64,000 nt of DNA, taken from assembly GCF_902148845.1 (NCBI RefSeq), contig NC_043754.1:20802931-20866930 (forward strand), written 5' to 3'. Source of the stretch: Salarias fasciatus. Taxonomy: Eukaryota; Chordata; Actinopteri; Blenniiformes; Blenniidae. The notes below the pieces were generated by a model. That model saw nothing but the letters and a program-made list of their open reading frames with translations. It made no database searches and was not told the DNA's origin. Positions 9,821 to 20,887 of this stretch are shown piece after piece. Position 1 is the stretch's first letter. Every line of letters begins with the position of its first letter. A program made the translations under genes and the position numbers.

Positions 9821-10898
9821 GAGGGATGGGAATCGAGAACTGGTTCTTTTTGTAGAACCGGTTCATCATGCCTGGATTCCAAGGAATTTTTTGTCTGCTT
9901 CCTTGACGGTTCCACTCATCGGTTCCGCTGTGTGCGTGATGACATAACATGCGTGTAACGCCGAGCTTACAGCAGCCATGGTGCAGCTGGGGTCCGCTCT
10001 GGCAACGGTACAGAGCCGAAGTCTGGAAACTTTCGGCAATGATCCTATTTTTACTCACTCCGGAGCCCTGCCACCTCAATCTAAATAAAAGCAAGCTCGG
10101 TGCCAGAAGGAAAGTAGATACGTGTTCCAAAATTTGTGATTTCAAAATAAAGTCTGTGTCATGTTTTTGCCTTTACATTGTTTTTTGTATTTCTTCTGGT
10201 AGAATATATAACAACGCAAAGTAATCATCATATGCATTAGAAGAATGAACGATGTTGTACTTAGTCATTGTAGGAAGGTCAAACGACACCAAAAATTTTG
10301 CACAAAAGAACTCTATGACCGAAGCAGCTCTGTGTTGCCAGATTGGGCGGGTTTCTGCACAATCAAGGTTCTTTTGAACTTGACGGGTGGGTTGATGAAA
10401 TGGTTATGTGTTTTTGACATTTTTTTTATTATGCAAATCCAGTTTTTATGGTTTTAGCATGCATTTTCAACAGAGATGTAGATTTAGCCTGCTTTCTATT
10501 GTTGGGCTGTTTTAACATATTTGGGGCAGATCTGGCATCTTCCGTCAGCAGACGCACCGAGGCAGTGTGAATGACAGTGCTGCGGAACTGCACTAGACAT
10601 GCACGGGCATCCAGTGCGAGCCTGGTGTAATTTGGTTTTGAGCTTTCCAACCTGGACTCGAGGAAGAAGCACTCCAGAGTTTGGCTGTAATTCACACGAA
10701 AAGATGAAACTGGGACTACTTGCAACGCTTGCAAAGTTTTCATGGCATGGATATTAAAGAGTTAATGCAAACACTCATTTGTATTGTTTAATTTCTCACT
10801 CAATGAGAATTGATAAGAGAATCGATAAGGAATTGTATCGATAAGCAGTATTGATAATGGAATCGGAATCGCTAAATTCTTAACAGTTCCCATCCCTA
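9821..10898. mobile_element. hAT-like element with GGGATGGGAA tips
   Basis: The left tip AGGGATGGGAATCGAGAAC and the right tip ending TTCCCATCCCTA are inverted repeats typical of a well-known fish hAT family. The flanks GTATCCAG (9813-9820) and GTACCCGG (10899-10906) match at 6 of 8 positions, suggesting a decayed 8 bp duplication. Repeated ATCGATAAG-type strings fill the right end. No transposase is visible. Confidence 0.75.
9956..10630. mobile_element. Non-autonomous DNA element, copy B, nested in the hAT-like element
   Basis: This copy resembles 6012-6755 along most of its length and has related but diverged tips (TAACGCCGAGCT at the left, ending CCTGGTGTAA at the right). It lies inside the hAT-like element, so it inserted later. 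Confidence 0.7.
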
Positions 10899-11925
10899 GT
10901 ACCCGGTGGGGTCAGCGCCTGCTGGTCTTGCTCTGAGTACTGCTCTGCGCATGTTGACACAACAATCTTCATCGTACCACCAGGAATACAGCAAGCCTTC
11001 CTGCCTGCCTTCCTCCTGATGTCCAAGGTTGCAAGCAGGGTGGCCACGCCAGTACACACTGCTGCACAATCAAACCACCACGTCGAGCCATACTGGGGTG
11101 CTACCTCCACAAGAATGAGCAAGCGTGTATTCCATGGCCTTACAACAGATTATATAGGGTGAAGGGACAATCGCGGACCACCCTTGGCCACCATAGCGCC
11201 TGCACTGCAGCACTCATAGTGGCTCAGAGGGCAATAGCCTCTGGCTACAAGTAGAAAAATACCTCATCTGGGTTGCCCCTTCTTGCACTGAAGTAATATT
11301 TTATTTATTCCCTTGCCTCACCTTCAAGGTGGTCGAGGACAAAAAAATGCGTGGTTGGAAGTAGATGAATGGCGTCATGTAGGCTTGTACTTCCTTAATC
11401 CACTCATTTAACCCCATCTCTGACTTCCCCCTAAACATGTGGCATTTCCTGTCATGAGTTACAAAAACCAGTCTCTCAGTCATGGGGATTCAAGAAGTGG
11501 AAGGAACAGGGAGTGGCACAGAAAGAGCAGAAAAGGATGTGCTGGGACCATGCAACCTGTTCCTGTCGCAACCTCTCATTATCTGCTCTTAACTCCCTTG
11601 ATTCCTGCAGTTCTCCCTCCATATGTACACGCTAAACAATACAGGAGAGCACCAATAATCAGAATGGGTCAGGGGAATGAAGAAGGGTAAGGAGAAAAAA
11701 GGGACACACAATTCTCCCTAGAAGTTACAAACCCACGACAACCCAGCTGCTGCTTTGCCTTTGGAGAGAATCAAATTAAATCAAATCAGTCTTTGTTTAT
11801 ACACCACTTTCATACAGTGAAAAGCAACACAAAGTGCTGAACATTTAAAAACACTGCAAACAAAAAAAAAAAAAAAAATCAGAATGAATACATGTGCACA
11901 ACACAGAAAGTCTACCTAGAGTTAA

Positions 11926-12338
11926 AGGTGCTGTAGGCAGGATTTTGCTAGTCAGTGCTAACTTTTCTGTCTTTTCTTTGGATTAAATGTTAGAGTATCC
12001 ATTGATAATCCTTTAGGAGTGTAGCATAATTGCACTACCGTGAGGGTGCAGCGTTTCCATCTGTCTCTGTTCTGAGCTGAAAAGGAATCTCGACAGCTCC
12101 AGGTATCTTTGACCAATCAGAAGAGCCCCTGAGGCTCTAACCATGATTGGTCGAGAGGCGTTCATCGCACGTTCTTGTGGGAGGGGCTTAACTTGTGTGA
12201 GGGCATGATGTCAGAGAAAACAGGACAGGATTGGCTGTGTTGGGTTTCAAATTGCCATCTTAAATGGGTCAAATCGCCATCTTGCTTAGGTAACCCTAAG
12301 CAAGATGGTAGAGATGCGGAATCCTGCCTACAGCACCT
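11926..12338. mobile_element. TTAA-flanked MITE 2
   Basis: The 413 bp element has terminal inverted repeats starting AGGTGCTGTAGGCAGGATT, with TTAA on both sides (11922-11925, 12339-12342). No coding capacity. It is the smallest of the five TTAA elements in the window. Confidence 0.88.
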
Positions 12339-12395
12339 TTAAAAGAAGAAAAGCAACAAAAAAGAAAAGAAAGAAGTAAAATGGACCACACCTCT

Positions 12396-13999
12396 CTGTT
12401 TACAAATTGTGATCCTCCCAACAATGCCAAGTTTGTGGCGAGACGGGTAGAGGTGGGGTGGAAGGGAGGTTGAGTGTCAGTGTGTCTTGATGGGGGAGAC
12501 TGGACGCTGGGTGCCAGTCTCTACTCTCTGGTTATGCCTGGAGTTGTAGGCCTCCTTCCTTTGTTTGCCGTTAGCTGTGTTGCTTGGTGGCTTTGGGTGC
12601 AGGAGAGGGTCCGTCCCTGCCTTTCTTAGGTACCAGGAGGAAGTGAGGTGGAGGAGGCAGGATACACATAGCTGAAGCCTGACCGATCACGGTTCAATAC
12701 CTCCTCTCAGACACGTGCTCTGGGAGTTTGTTCTCAGAGGGAGGGGGCAGAGCTGACCACCCCCCTGCAGTCAGGCTGGGGGATGCTCACAGATGTGATT
12801 TTTAATTCATGGCCAATGAAAGTTTCTTGGCATACCATGGATCCCAACATTCTTAAATCCTTACTCCAGCATCTTTCTTAAGCGCAAGTAAGCAACATAC
12901 TTTGTAGTTATCATTTATTCATCCAATGCTCCCTAATATAGATATTGTTCAGCATGAGCTGAGTCAGTCTGGACAAAAAAAAATTCCAGGCCCAAATTTT
13001 CATCCCAGTCCACCCCTGGTGGCAAGAATGCATTATGTGCTGTTGTTTGACAATAGAGAGCTTGGCATGACCGTCTTTTGTTAAAGTATGTGTAACATGC
13101 ATGCAGTGGATGGACCAGATGAACTTGCTGAAGTTAAAAAAATAAAAAAACAAACCAAATTCTTTGACCCCCCCCCCCCCCTCCCAGCATTATTGTCAAG
13201 CTCTGCCTATGGATTAGTGTTTTATACCTTGCCATTTGTTATCAGTTATTAAATATTATCCTTTTTTTTATTAGGTGCATGAAAATGCTGGAAGAAGTAC
13301 AAATGTTTCCTTAACATAAGAAAAAGTGTTTAGAATTTCTTATTCTATATTTTCATTACAATAAAAACTATATCACAAGCATGCTTCTTGTAGAGAATAT
13401 TATTAGAAAACATACTCTTAACTTCTGCTAATAGGAGATCAGATCTAGTATCTATGGCTGAATTTTCATTACCCCTAGAATATGCAATACTTAAATATCA
13501 TAATAAAAAGTTGGTAATGGAAACACCTACAGTACATTTTGAAAAACCTCCTAGATATTGCTTAAAAGTGTATATGCTGTCATGAGGTAGTTTTTCCAGG
13601 CATGTCAATAAATAAGTGGATTGCTAAAGTGTTAAGGAAACACCTTTCCTCATTTACAAGTTTGTGGAAGTGATGATGTTACGTGACCAGTGTTGCCAGA
13701 TTCTGCAGGTTTCTGCCCAGTCGGACTTTTTATGAACATGCTGGGCTGGGGAAAAAAAAAAAATGTTTTTTAATTTTTTTTTTCCCCACTTGTCCTGTTC
13801 AGCAGCTGGGGCATGCAATATTGTATGATTGTAGCCTTTTACTATCCGAACAGATTTTAATGTTAGCAGCAGGACGAGACTGAATCTCCTCCTGCTGCTG
13901 CCTTTATTTAAAGCTGGCATCCGGCATGGCTGCCGGACAGGACCGGGACAGAAACATTCAGAAAGCAAGAGACAGAAAGAGAGAAAGATAAAGAGAGGG

Positions 14000-14005
<6 letters not shown>
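12396..14005. other. Duplicated GIMAP flank, then gene-free DNA
   Basis: 12400 to about 13010 matches 27090-27720 upstream of copy 2, marking the tandem duplication. From 13200 on I see no gene. Poly-C (13167-13183) and A- and T-rich runs are present. The segment near 13690-13750 shares a TGTTGCCAGATT block with the elements at 6.0 and 9.9 kb. Confidence 0.5.

Positions 14006-14038
<33 letters not shown>
14006..14038. repeat. 33-nt poly(G) tract
   Basis: An unbroken run of 33 G on the plus strand, preceded by a purine-only GA-rich stretch. Such a run can form G-quadruplex DNA and is prone to length error in sequencing and assembly. Confidence 0.95.
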
Positions 14039-14039
<1 letters not shown>

Positions 14040-14324
14040 GCACAACCCATGTACAAATTCCCAATACAAAACAGTGTTGTCGACGCACCACACTCAACCA
14101 AGAACAATCCCAAACCCCAATCTAGACAACACCAAAACAGAGTCGACAACCAACACAAAAACTGGCAGAACCATACATATACATATATATATATACATAC
14201 AATTTTTTTTTTTTTTTGAGAACATAGCTAGTAGTAACTAGTAGTTACCTAGGGGCGTGCATCAAGAGAGGGATACTACAGATCACCATTATTCTAACCA
14301 CCACAAGAAGGAAAGACCACAAGA

Positions 14325-14361
14325 AGACGCTCAGGCTGCGCAGCCTGAGCGTCTGACGTCA
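14325..14361 (+). promoter_or_regulatory. 30-bp perfect palindrome and CRE site at the LINE 5' end
   Basis: Positions 14325-14354 form an exact palindrome centred on GCTGCGCAGC. It is followed directly by the full cAMP-response palindrome TGACGTCA (14354-14361). Both lie at the probable start of the L2-type LINE, where an internal promoter is expected. A regulatory role is inferred from position and motif only. Confidence 0.5.
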
Positions 14362-14613
14362 GTCCGGTGAGTGTTTTCCGTGTTGGTGAAGCTTGCTGAA
14401 GCCTGCGAGCGACTGAAGTGCTTGCTGTCTCTCTCTTGCTATTACTGTTAATTCACGAAGCAATCAAAAATCGGGGTTATTTACGCCCCCGGGGTTACTT
14501 CGCCCCCGATTGACCAAGCGATCTCTCGTGAATTACATTTCTTCTCCGCCGTTAGCGCCACCGTCGTGCTAACTAGCTTAGCGTGCTAACTAGCTTGGTC
14601 CGCCGGGACCGCT

Positions 14614-15502
14614 ATGGCGTCCTCCCCTCTGTCTTCTTTTCTTTCCTGCTCAGTGTGCCGTATGTTGAGTCAGAACCCTGCCTCCCTTGACGATAGGGGT
14701 ATTTGCGTAAAGTGCAGTGTATTGACAGCGCTGGAGGCCAGGGTAACCGAGTTAGAGGAGCGGCTGCGCAGATGTGAGGGGCAGGGCAGCGCTAGCTATA
14801 GCGAGGTAGCGGCAGGGCTTGCAGCCCGTTCCCGCAGTGAGAGGAGTGTTAGCAAGCCTAGCCCCGCAGCGTGTCCCGAGCAGCCGGGACAAGACCAGGA
14901 CCGGTTTGTGACAGTCCGGAGGAAGGCTAGTGCTAAGCACCGCCACGTAGCACTCCAAGAACCGCTTCACGTCTGCAATAGGTTCTCTCCCCTCAGCGAC
15001 GACACGCCGGCTGAACTGGACACGCTGGTGATTGGCAGCTCTATAGTTAGAGACGTGAAGCTGCCAGCGGTGAAGGTTAGGTGTTACCCGGGGGCCAGAG
15101 TGGGGGACATCGAGGGGAACCTTAGGCTTTTTAAAACAGGAAGGTAGGAGATTCCGTCGAGTCGTGATTCACGCAGGCGGTAATGATGCCCGGCGGAGAC
15201 AATCAGAGGTGCTCAAATTACAAGTAGCCTCGGTGTGTGAATTGGCTAAGTCGATGTCTGATGCCGTAATATTCTCTGGTCCCCTGCCCAATTTGGTCAA
15301 TGATGAAATGTATAGCCGACTTTCATCATTCAATCGCTGGTTGTCTAGATGGAGTGAGGAAAACGGAGTTATTTTTCTAAACAACTGGTGCACCTTCTGG
15401 GGAAAGCCTGGGCTCATCCGCAGGGACGGCATCCACCCAACTTTGGATGGTGCAGCCCTTTTAGCTCACAATATGGCTGATCGGCTTCGAACTCTAAATT
15501 GA
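14614..15502 (+). pseudogene. LINE ORF1 with SGNH-hydrolase (esterase) domain, one frameshift
   Basis: The first part (14614-15147) starts MASSPLSS, has a Cys-pair motif (CSVC, then CVKC) like a small zinc-binding region, and a predicted coiled coil ([17 protein letters not shown]). A shift of one base near 15145 separates it from the second part (about 15146-15502), which holds the esterase signature: VVIHAGGND and the catalytic-type RRDGIHPTLDG. ORF1 proteins of this type are known in CR1/L2 LINEs. The frame is otherwise open, so decay is mild here. Confidence 0.8.
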
Positions 15503-15739
15503 CAATCCAGCTATGAGCCCCGGGCGCAGAGCAGTCATGTAGAACACTCCTCTGTTGATCTTGTTGATCCCGTCACTAATCCTGCTCCCGGATTTTTACA
15601 AGTCAAGCATGGAGGTTTACCTAGGCTAACAGAGACTGAGTCTGTCCAAAGTGCTCAAAGCATTAAAAAAAAGTCAATGGGTAAAAAGCTTAACATCTGT
15701 ACAAGACAGAATAACTTTTCCAGTAGGAAATACATAAAA

Positions 15740-18626
15740 TGTGGTCTACTAACATTAGAGCAATTTCCACTAAATCTTCTGTTAGTTAATGACCTTATCG
15801 GTGACAATAACATGATCTCCTTGCTCTAACAGAAACTTGGCTCCAGCAAGATGATTATGGTGAGGCTCAATGAATGTACCCCTCCAACCTATGTTAATTT
15901 CCAAACAGCTAGATCAACAGGTCGAGGTGGAGGTGTGGCAGTGATTTCCCACTCCAGTCTTCTTCTTAAACCCAAAACTAATGTTAAATTCAACTCTTTT
16001 GAAAGCTTAATACTAACGCTTACTTGTCCAAATTGGAAGAATCAAAAGCTGTGCTATTAATTATTGTGTATCGACCTCCTGGTCCTTACTCTGACTTTTT
16101 AACTGAGTTCTCAGAGTTTTTAAGCAATATAGTATTGACTCATAACAAGATCCTTATAATAGGTGACTTTAACATCCATGTGGATGATTCTGGTGATAGT
16201 TTGAGTAATGCGTTTATTGCAGTATTAGATAGTATCGGTTTCACTCAAAATGTTGATGAATCCACTCATAGTCACAAGCACACCCTGGATCTGGTCTTAA
16301 CATATGGGATAGAAGTCAGTGACCTAAATGTTCTCCCTCAGAACCCTATTCTCTCAGACCATTTTTTAATTACTTTTCAGGTTTTGATTGAAGACTACTG
16401 TGCTCAAAAGATAAAATTCAGCTGATACGGACATTATCTGAAAAATCTGTGGCTCGGTACAAAGAATTGATCCAGCCTGCATTTGCTGCATTATCTTGTG
16501 AACTCACAGAAATGAGCTTATTGACCAGTGGTGATAATAGTGATCAGTTTGTTGACAGTGCTATGCACTCACTAAATCTGCCCTTGACGTAGTGGCCCCG
16601 TTGCAGCTGAAAACCAATCGACCCAGGCGCGTTGCTCCATGGTTAATTATGAAACCCGTGTTCTCAAACAAAAAAACTCGGCAATTAGAAAGACTGTGGC
16701 GTAAATCTAAATCAGAACAATCTCTGAAGGCCTGGAAATGTAGCTTGCTAAGCTATACACAATTCTCTTTAAAGCCAAGACATTATATTACTCTCGTTTA
16801 ATAGAAATAAACAAAATAACCCTCGGTTTCTATTCAACACTGTAGCCAGACTGACAACCAGTCATACTGTAGTGGAACCAGTAATCCCAGAATCTTTAAA
16901 CTGCCATGACTTTCTTAAATTCTTTAATGATAAAATCATAACCATTAGAGGTAAAATCAGTGAAGCGCTTTCCTCAGATCAAGCTCAGGGAATCCAGCCA
17001 CTGCCTCCACCTGAAATACCTGAAATACTAGATAGTTTCTCATAGTAAATGGGGCTGAGATTACTTCAATTGTAATGTCTTCTAAAACCTCAACCTGTCT
17101 CCTAGATCCAATTCAACTAAGCTTTTCAAAGATATCCTTCCAGTTATCTTAAATACGATCATAACTATAATAAATACCTCTCTAGAAAATGGCTATGTGC
17201 CACAGTCATTTAAATTCGCAGTAATCAAACCACTGCTGAAAAAACCTAATCTCGATCCTGATATTCTAGCTAACTACAGACCGATATCAAATCTGCCTTT
17301 TATTTCAAAAGTCCTGGAAAAAGTTGTGGTTAAACAGCTTTACCGCCACCTACAGGACAATAGTTTATTTGAGAAATTTCAGTCAGGATATAGAGCTTAT
17401 CACAGCACTGAGACTGCGTTAGTTAAAGTCACTAATGACTTGCTATTGGCGGCTGACGCAGGTCTAGTCTCAATCCTGGTTCTCCTAGACCTCAGTGCAG
17501 CTTTTGATACAATCGACCACAATATTCTCCTGCAGAGGTTAGAATGTGAGGTGGCATCAGAGGAAAAGCCCCTCTGCTGGTTCAAATCCTATTTATCTAA
17601 TAGGTACCAATTTGTTCACGTTAATCAACAGTCCTCACCGTGCTCCCAGGTCAGTTATGGGGTTCCTCAAGGGTCCGTGCTCGGGCCAATTTTATTTCTG
17701 TTATATATGCTTCCTTTAGGGAACATAATTAGAAGTCACGATATCAATTTTCATTGCTATGCAGATGACACACAACTGTATTTATCTATGAAACCTGATC
17801 AAACTAATCAAATAGACAGACTCAGTGACTGTATCAGAGAAATTAAACCTGGATGACTACGAACTATCTCCGTCTGAATCCTGGCAAAACAGAGGTCATT
17901 ATACTAGGCCCCCATAAACTGAGAGAGTGTCTATCCCAAACAGATTATTACCTTAGATAACGTCAGTGTATCCTCCTCCTCTACTGTGAGGAACCTCGGG
18001 GTCTTATTTGATCAGGATATCTCATTTAAAGCACACATCAACCTGGCTTGTAAAACAGCATATTTCCACTTGCGCAACATAGCTAAAATAAGAAACATTC
18101 TACCTAGAAGCGATGCAGAAAAACTCATCCATGCATTTGTTTCTGCGAGATTGGACTACTGCAACTCCCTTCTCGCAGCCTGCCCAAAAGTGTATTAAAA
18201 AACTTTCAGTTGGTTCAAAATGCAGCCGCCAGATTATTAACTGGAACTAGAAGACGTGAACACATTACTCCCGTTCTAAAATCTCTTCACTGGCTTCCAG
18301 TCGAGTTTAGAGTTAGATTTAAAATCCTTCTCCTCACTTACAAAATCCTAAATGGGATGGCTCCAACCTATCTCCAAGATGCTTTAACGCCTTATCAACC
18401 AATCAGAGCACTTCGCTCTCAAAATGCAGGGTTACTGGTGACTCCTAGAGTCTCTAAATGGACACTAGGTGGAAGAGCCTTTAGCTATCAGGCACCATTT
18501 TTATGGAACCAGCTTCCAAGTGGTGTCAAAGAGGCAGACACAGTCTCCACATTTAAGGTTAGGCTCAAGACGTTCTCTTCGATGCAGCCTATGATCAGGT
18601 CAGCTAGGGATTCTAAACTAAACTAA
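15740..18626 (+). pseudogene. LINE ORF2 remnant: endonuclease and reverse transcriptase
   Basis: Separate open pieces read in order as an APE-type endonuclease (GRGGGVAVI near 15920; IIVYRPPG near 16055; GDFNIHVD near 16160; SDHFLI near 16357) and a reverse transcriptase ([10 protein letters not shown] near 17274, [11 protein letters not shown] near 17490, [10 protein letters not shown] near 17660, catalytic YADDTQLY near 17757). The C-terminal region follows in further frames to 18626 (VQNAAARLLTG, LHWLPVEFR). At least five frame changes or stops split it. Family placement is L2-like by the RT motifs. Confidence 0.85.
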
Positions 18627-18950
18627 ACTAAACTAAACTAAACTAAAACAAACCAAACCAAACTAAAGTAAACCAAACTAAACTAAACTAAACTAAAACA
18701 AACCAAACCAAACTACAGTAAACCAAACTAAACTAAACTAAACTAAACTAAACTAAACTAAACTAAACTAAAACAAACCAAACCAAACTAAAGTAAACCA
18801 AACCAAACTACAGTAACCAAACTAAACTAAACAAAACTAAACTAAACTAAACTAAACTAAATTAAATTAAATTAAACTAAACCAACCAAACCAAATTACA
18901 CTAAACTAATTAAACTAAACTAAACTATACTAACTAAATACTAGTTTAAA
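18615..18950. repeat. (AAACT)n-type minisatellite in the LINE 3' UTR
   Basis: More than 60 AAACT/AAACC pentamers with higher-order grouping: blocks of AAACT are separated by AAAACAAACC and CTACAGTAAACC variants. It lies between ORF2 and the conserved L2 3' UTR. Confidence 0.9.
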
Positions 18951-20887
18951 CAGTTAAGTATCCACAAAGCTGCCCCAGGAGCTAGAATGCTGTGGGAAGT
19001 ACGGTGCACTGAGCCCTGTCCCTCTCTAATGTGTGAATGTATTCCCTTTAGTCCGTTCATTGCTTTTCACCTGTTGTCTCCCCCTTCGAGGGGAGTCTTC
19101 TCCAGTTTCAGTTGCTGACTCCACTATTACGAAGGCCTATGAACAAGCTCCGTCCGGGACCGGGAGGACACCCCTGTCGGTCCTGCCCGTGGACTGGCTT
19201 CGGTTTCTACTGCTGGGATCCGTGGTTCTTGTGCGGGACCGTCCAACGGACTGTCCTCAACATAGTCCTAGGCTTTACTTCTTATTGTCTCATGCTAGCT
19301 GTTTGCCAAAGCTGTCCGTCCCTGGGAGAGGGATCCCTCCATACTGTGGTTCTCCCCAAGATTTCTTCTTTTCCCACTGGGTTTTTGGAGTTTTTTCTTG
19401 CCGGATGTGAGGGTGAAGGCGGGGTGTTGCTTCGTTCTGTCTCGTTACTGTAATATTGACATATTACCATTATGCTTATCACTGTTTTACTTTTACCGAC
19501 AATGTAACATCTTGAAGCCCTCTGAGCAACTGTTGTTGTGATACTGGGCTATACAAAATAAATTGATTGATTGATTGATTGATTGAAGAAGACAAGGTAA
19601 CCCAGTATGTGAAGAGTGATTAAAGATCAGCACGATCATGCAAATATGATGGTGATAGTGATGGTGATAGTGATAGTGATCATGCATATATGACCTCTGA
19701 CCCCTGAGAAGGCCAGAAGCAGGCCAGAGAGACCCTCAGAGCCCAGACAACCGGCGGTCATCAAAGAGCCCGGATCCAAGCCGCCCCCCCAGGCAGACGC
19801 TCACACTCCAGTTCAGAAATGGGGCAGAGGAAAGCCCCGGCCGGAGAAGGCCCAAGAACCAATTAAAAATCATTTAATTACAGTAAGCTGGATTTAGATG
19901 TTCGATTGTTTGTGTTTCATGTCAGCGTTAGATAAAGTTTTTGCAGTTGCAGTGATCCAGGATTTCTGTTGCAACAACACATCATCAGTAGGGTAAATCT
20001 ACCCTGTCTCATGATGATCTAATCCCAGCTCTCATTCCCTGCTAGAAGGCAATCTGTGTCGGCTGTTGTCTGATTGCTATTGTAACAAATGTAGTTGTTT
20101 GTGCAACCTGGCAGGTTAGTGCTGCCAATCTGTCAGACCCTCAGAAAATAATCACAAGCATTGTTGATTTAATAATACATGCACCTTTATTAATAAATAA
20201 GCATAAGGTAGAAAATGCAAATAAAAGTGGATAACAGTGGGAGGCAACCACCAAGCCGAACCCCAACAGTCCCCACTGGAACAACCACCACCACACGAAA
20301 AAAGCTAAATTTATTGAAGGCGCACCACTCTGCACTGGCACACTGTCGCCCTCTACTGGAGGCACTGCAAATGACACTGCATAATCACCATAAGTCCAGT
20401 CTGAACTGCGGGCTGTTCGTGGGGGTGGAGTCAACCTGACTGCTTCTCTCCCCAGCATCCACAAAGCACGTTAAATAAATACAGTGGAGTCATTACAAAG
20501 GGTTTCTGAAGTTGTACTTTACTTGCCCTGTTGGTGAGGTTTGTTGGGAGCCTGTTCCTGCTGCTGTTTGTCTTCAATTATTTGGTGCAGTTGTGTGTTT
20601 GTTTTTTCTTTTCAATTATGAAAATAAGAGTTGAGTATTGAGTTGGCCAGTTTTTACATTGCATTAGGCTGGAAACCGAGTCAGATCTGGCAACCCTGTA
20701 GTGACCAGTTCATTCAAGTAGAGATGGCGCGGTATTGAGAGATGGAAAATTTTTTGTACACATAATTAAAGAGAAACAACAAAATGTGGAGTTTTACAAA
20801 GACAATGTAAACTGTTTTGAGTCTCGTCTTCTCTAATTGGAGTCTTGCAGGACGAGATTTACGGCTTATGCGCGAAACACCATTCAG

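Larger units (their letters stand above)
9625..12395. mobile_element. Composite insertion in the upstream flank of GIMAP copy 1
   Basis: In copy 2 the sequence runs almost without a break from the CCACTGGCTGAGCTTCCCC block (27055) to the block around 27100. In copy 1 the same blocks are separated by 2.77 kb (9585 and 12400). The added DNA has layers: an unnamed GC-rich repeat split by an hAT-like element (9821-10898) that itself holds a smaller element (9956-10630), then a stretch (11770-11876) ending in an A-rich tail that resembles a LINE 3' end, and a TTAA MITE (11926-12338). No gene is visible. Confidence 0.65.
14329..19585 (+). mobile_element. L2/CR1-group LINE, near full length, decayed
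   Basis: The element has a 5' leader, an esterase-type ORF1, an ORF2 with endonuclease and reverse transcriptase, a 3' UTR with a pentamer tandem repeat, and a terminal TTGA repeat (19562-19585), the tail type of L2 elements. AAGAAGAC occurs just before (14321-14328) and just after (19586-19593), a possible 8 bp target duplication that would set the size at 5.26 kb. The 3' UTR text after 19380 (TTTTTGGAGTTTTTTCTTGC) is typical of fish L2 families. ORFs carry frameshifts and stops, so this copy is not expected to move by itself. Confidence 0.85.

Noticed and set aside
18615-18950. AAACT array considered as an interstitial telomere repeat
   Set aside because: Vertebrate telomere repeat is TTAGGG/CCCTAA. 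This is a pentamer array inside a LINE 3' UTR.
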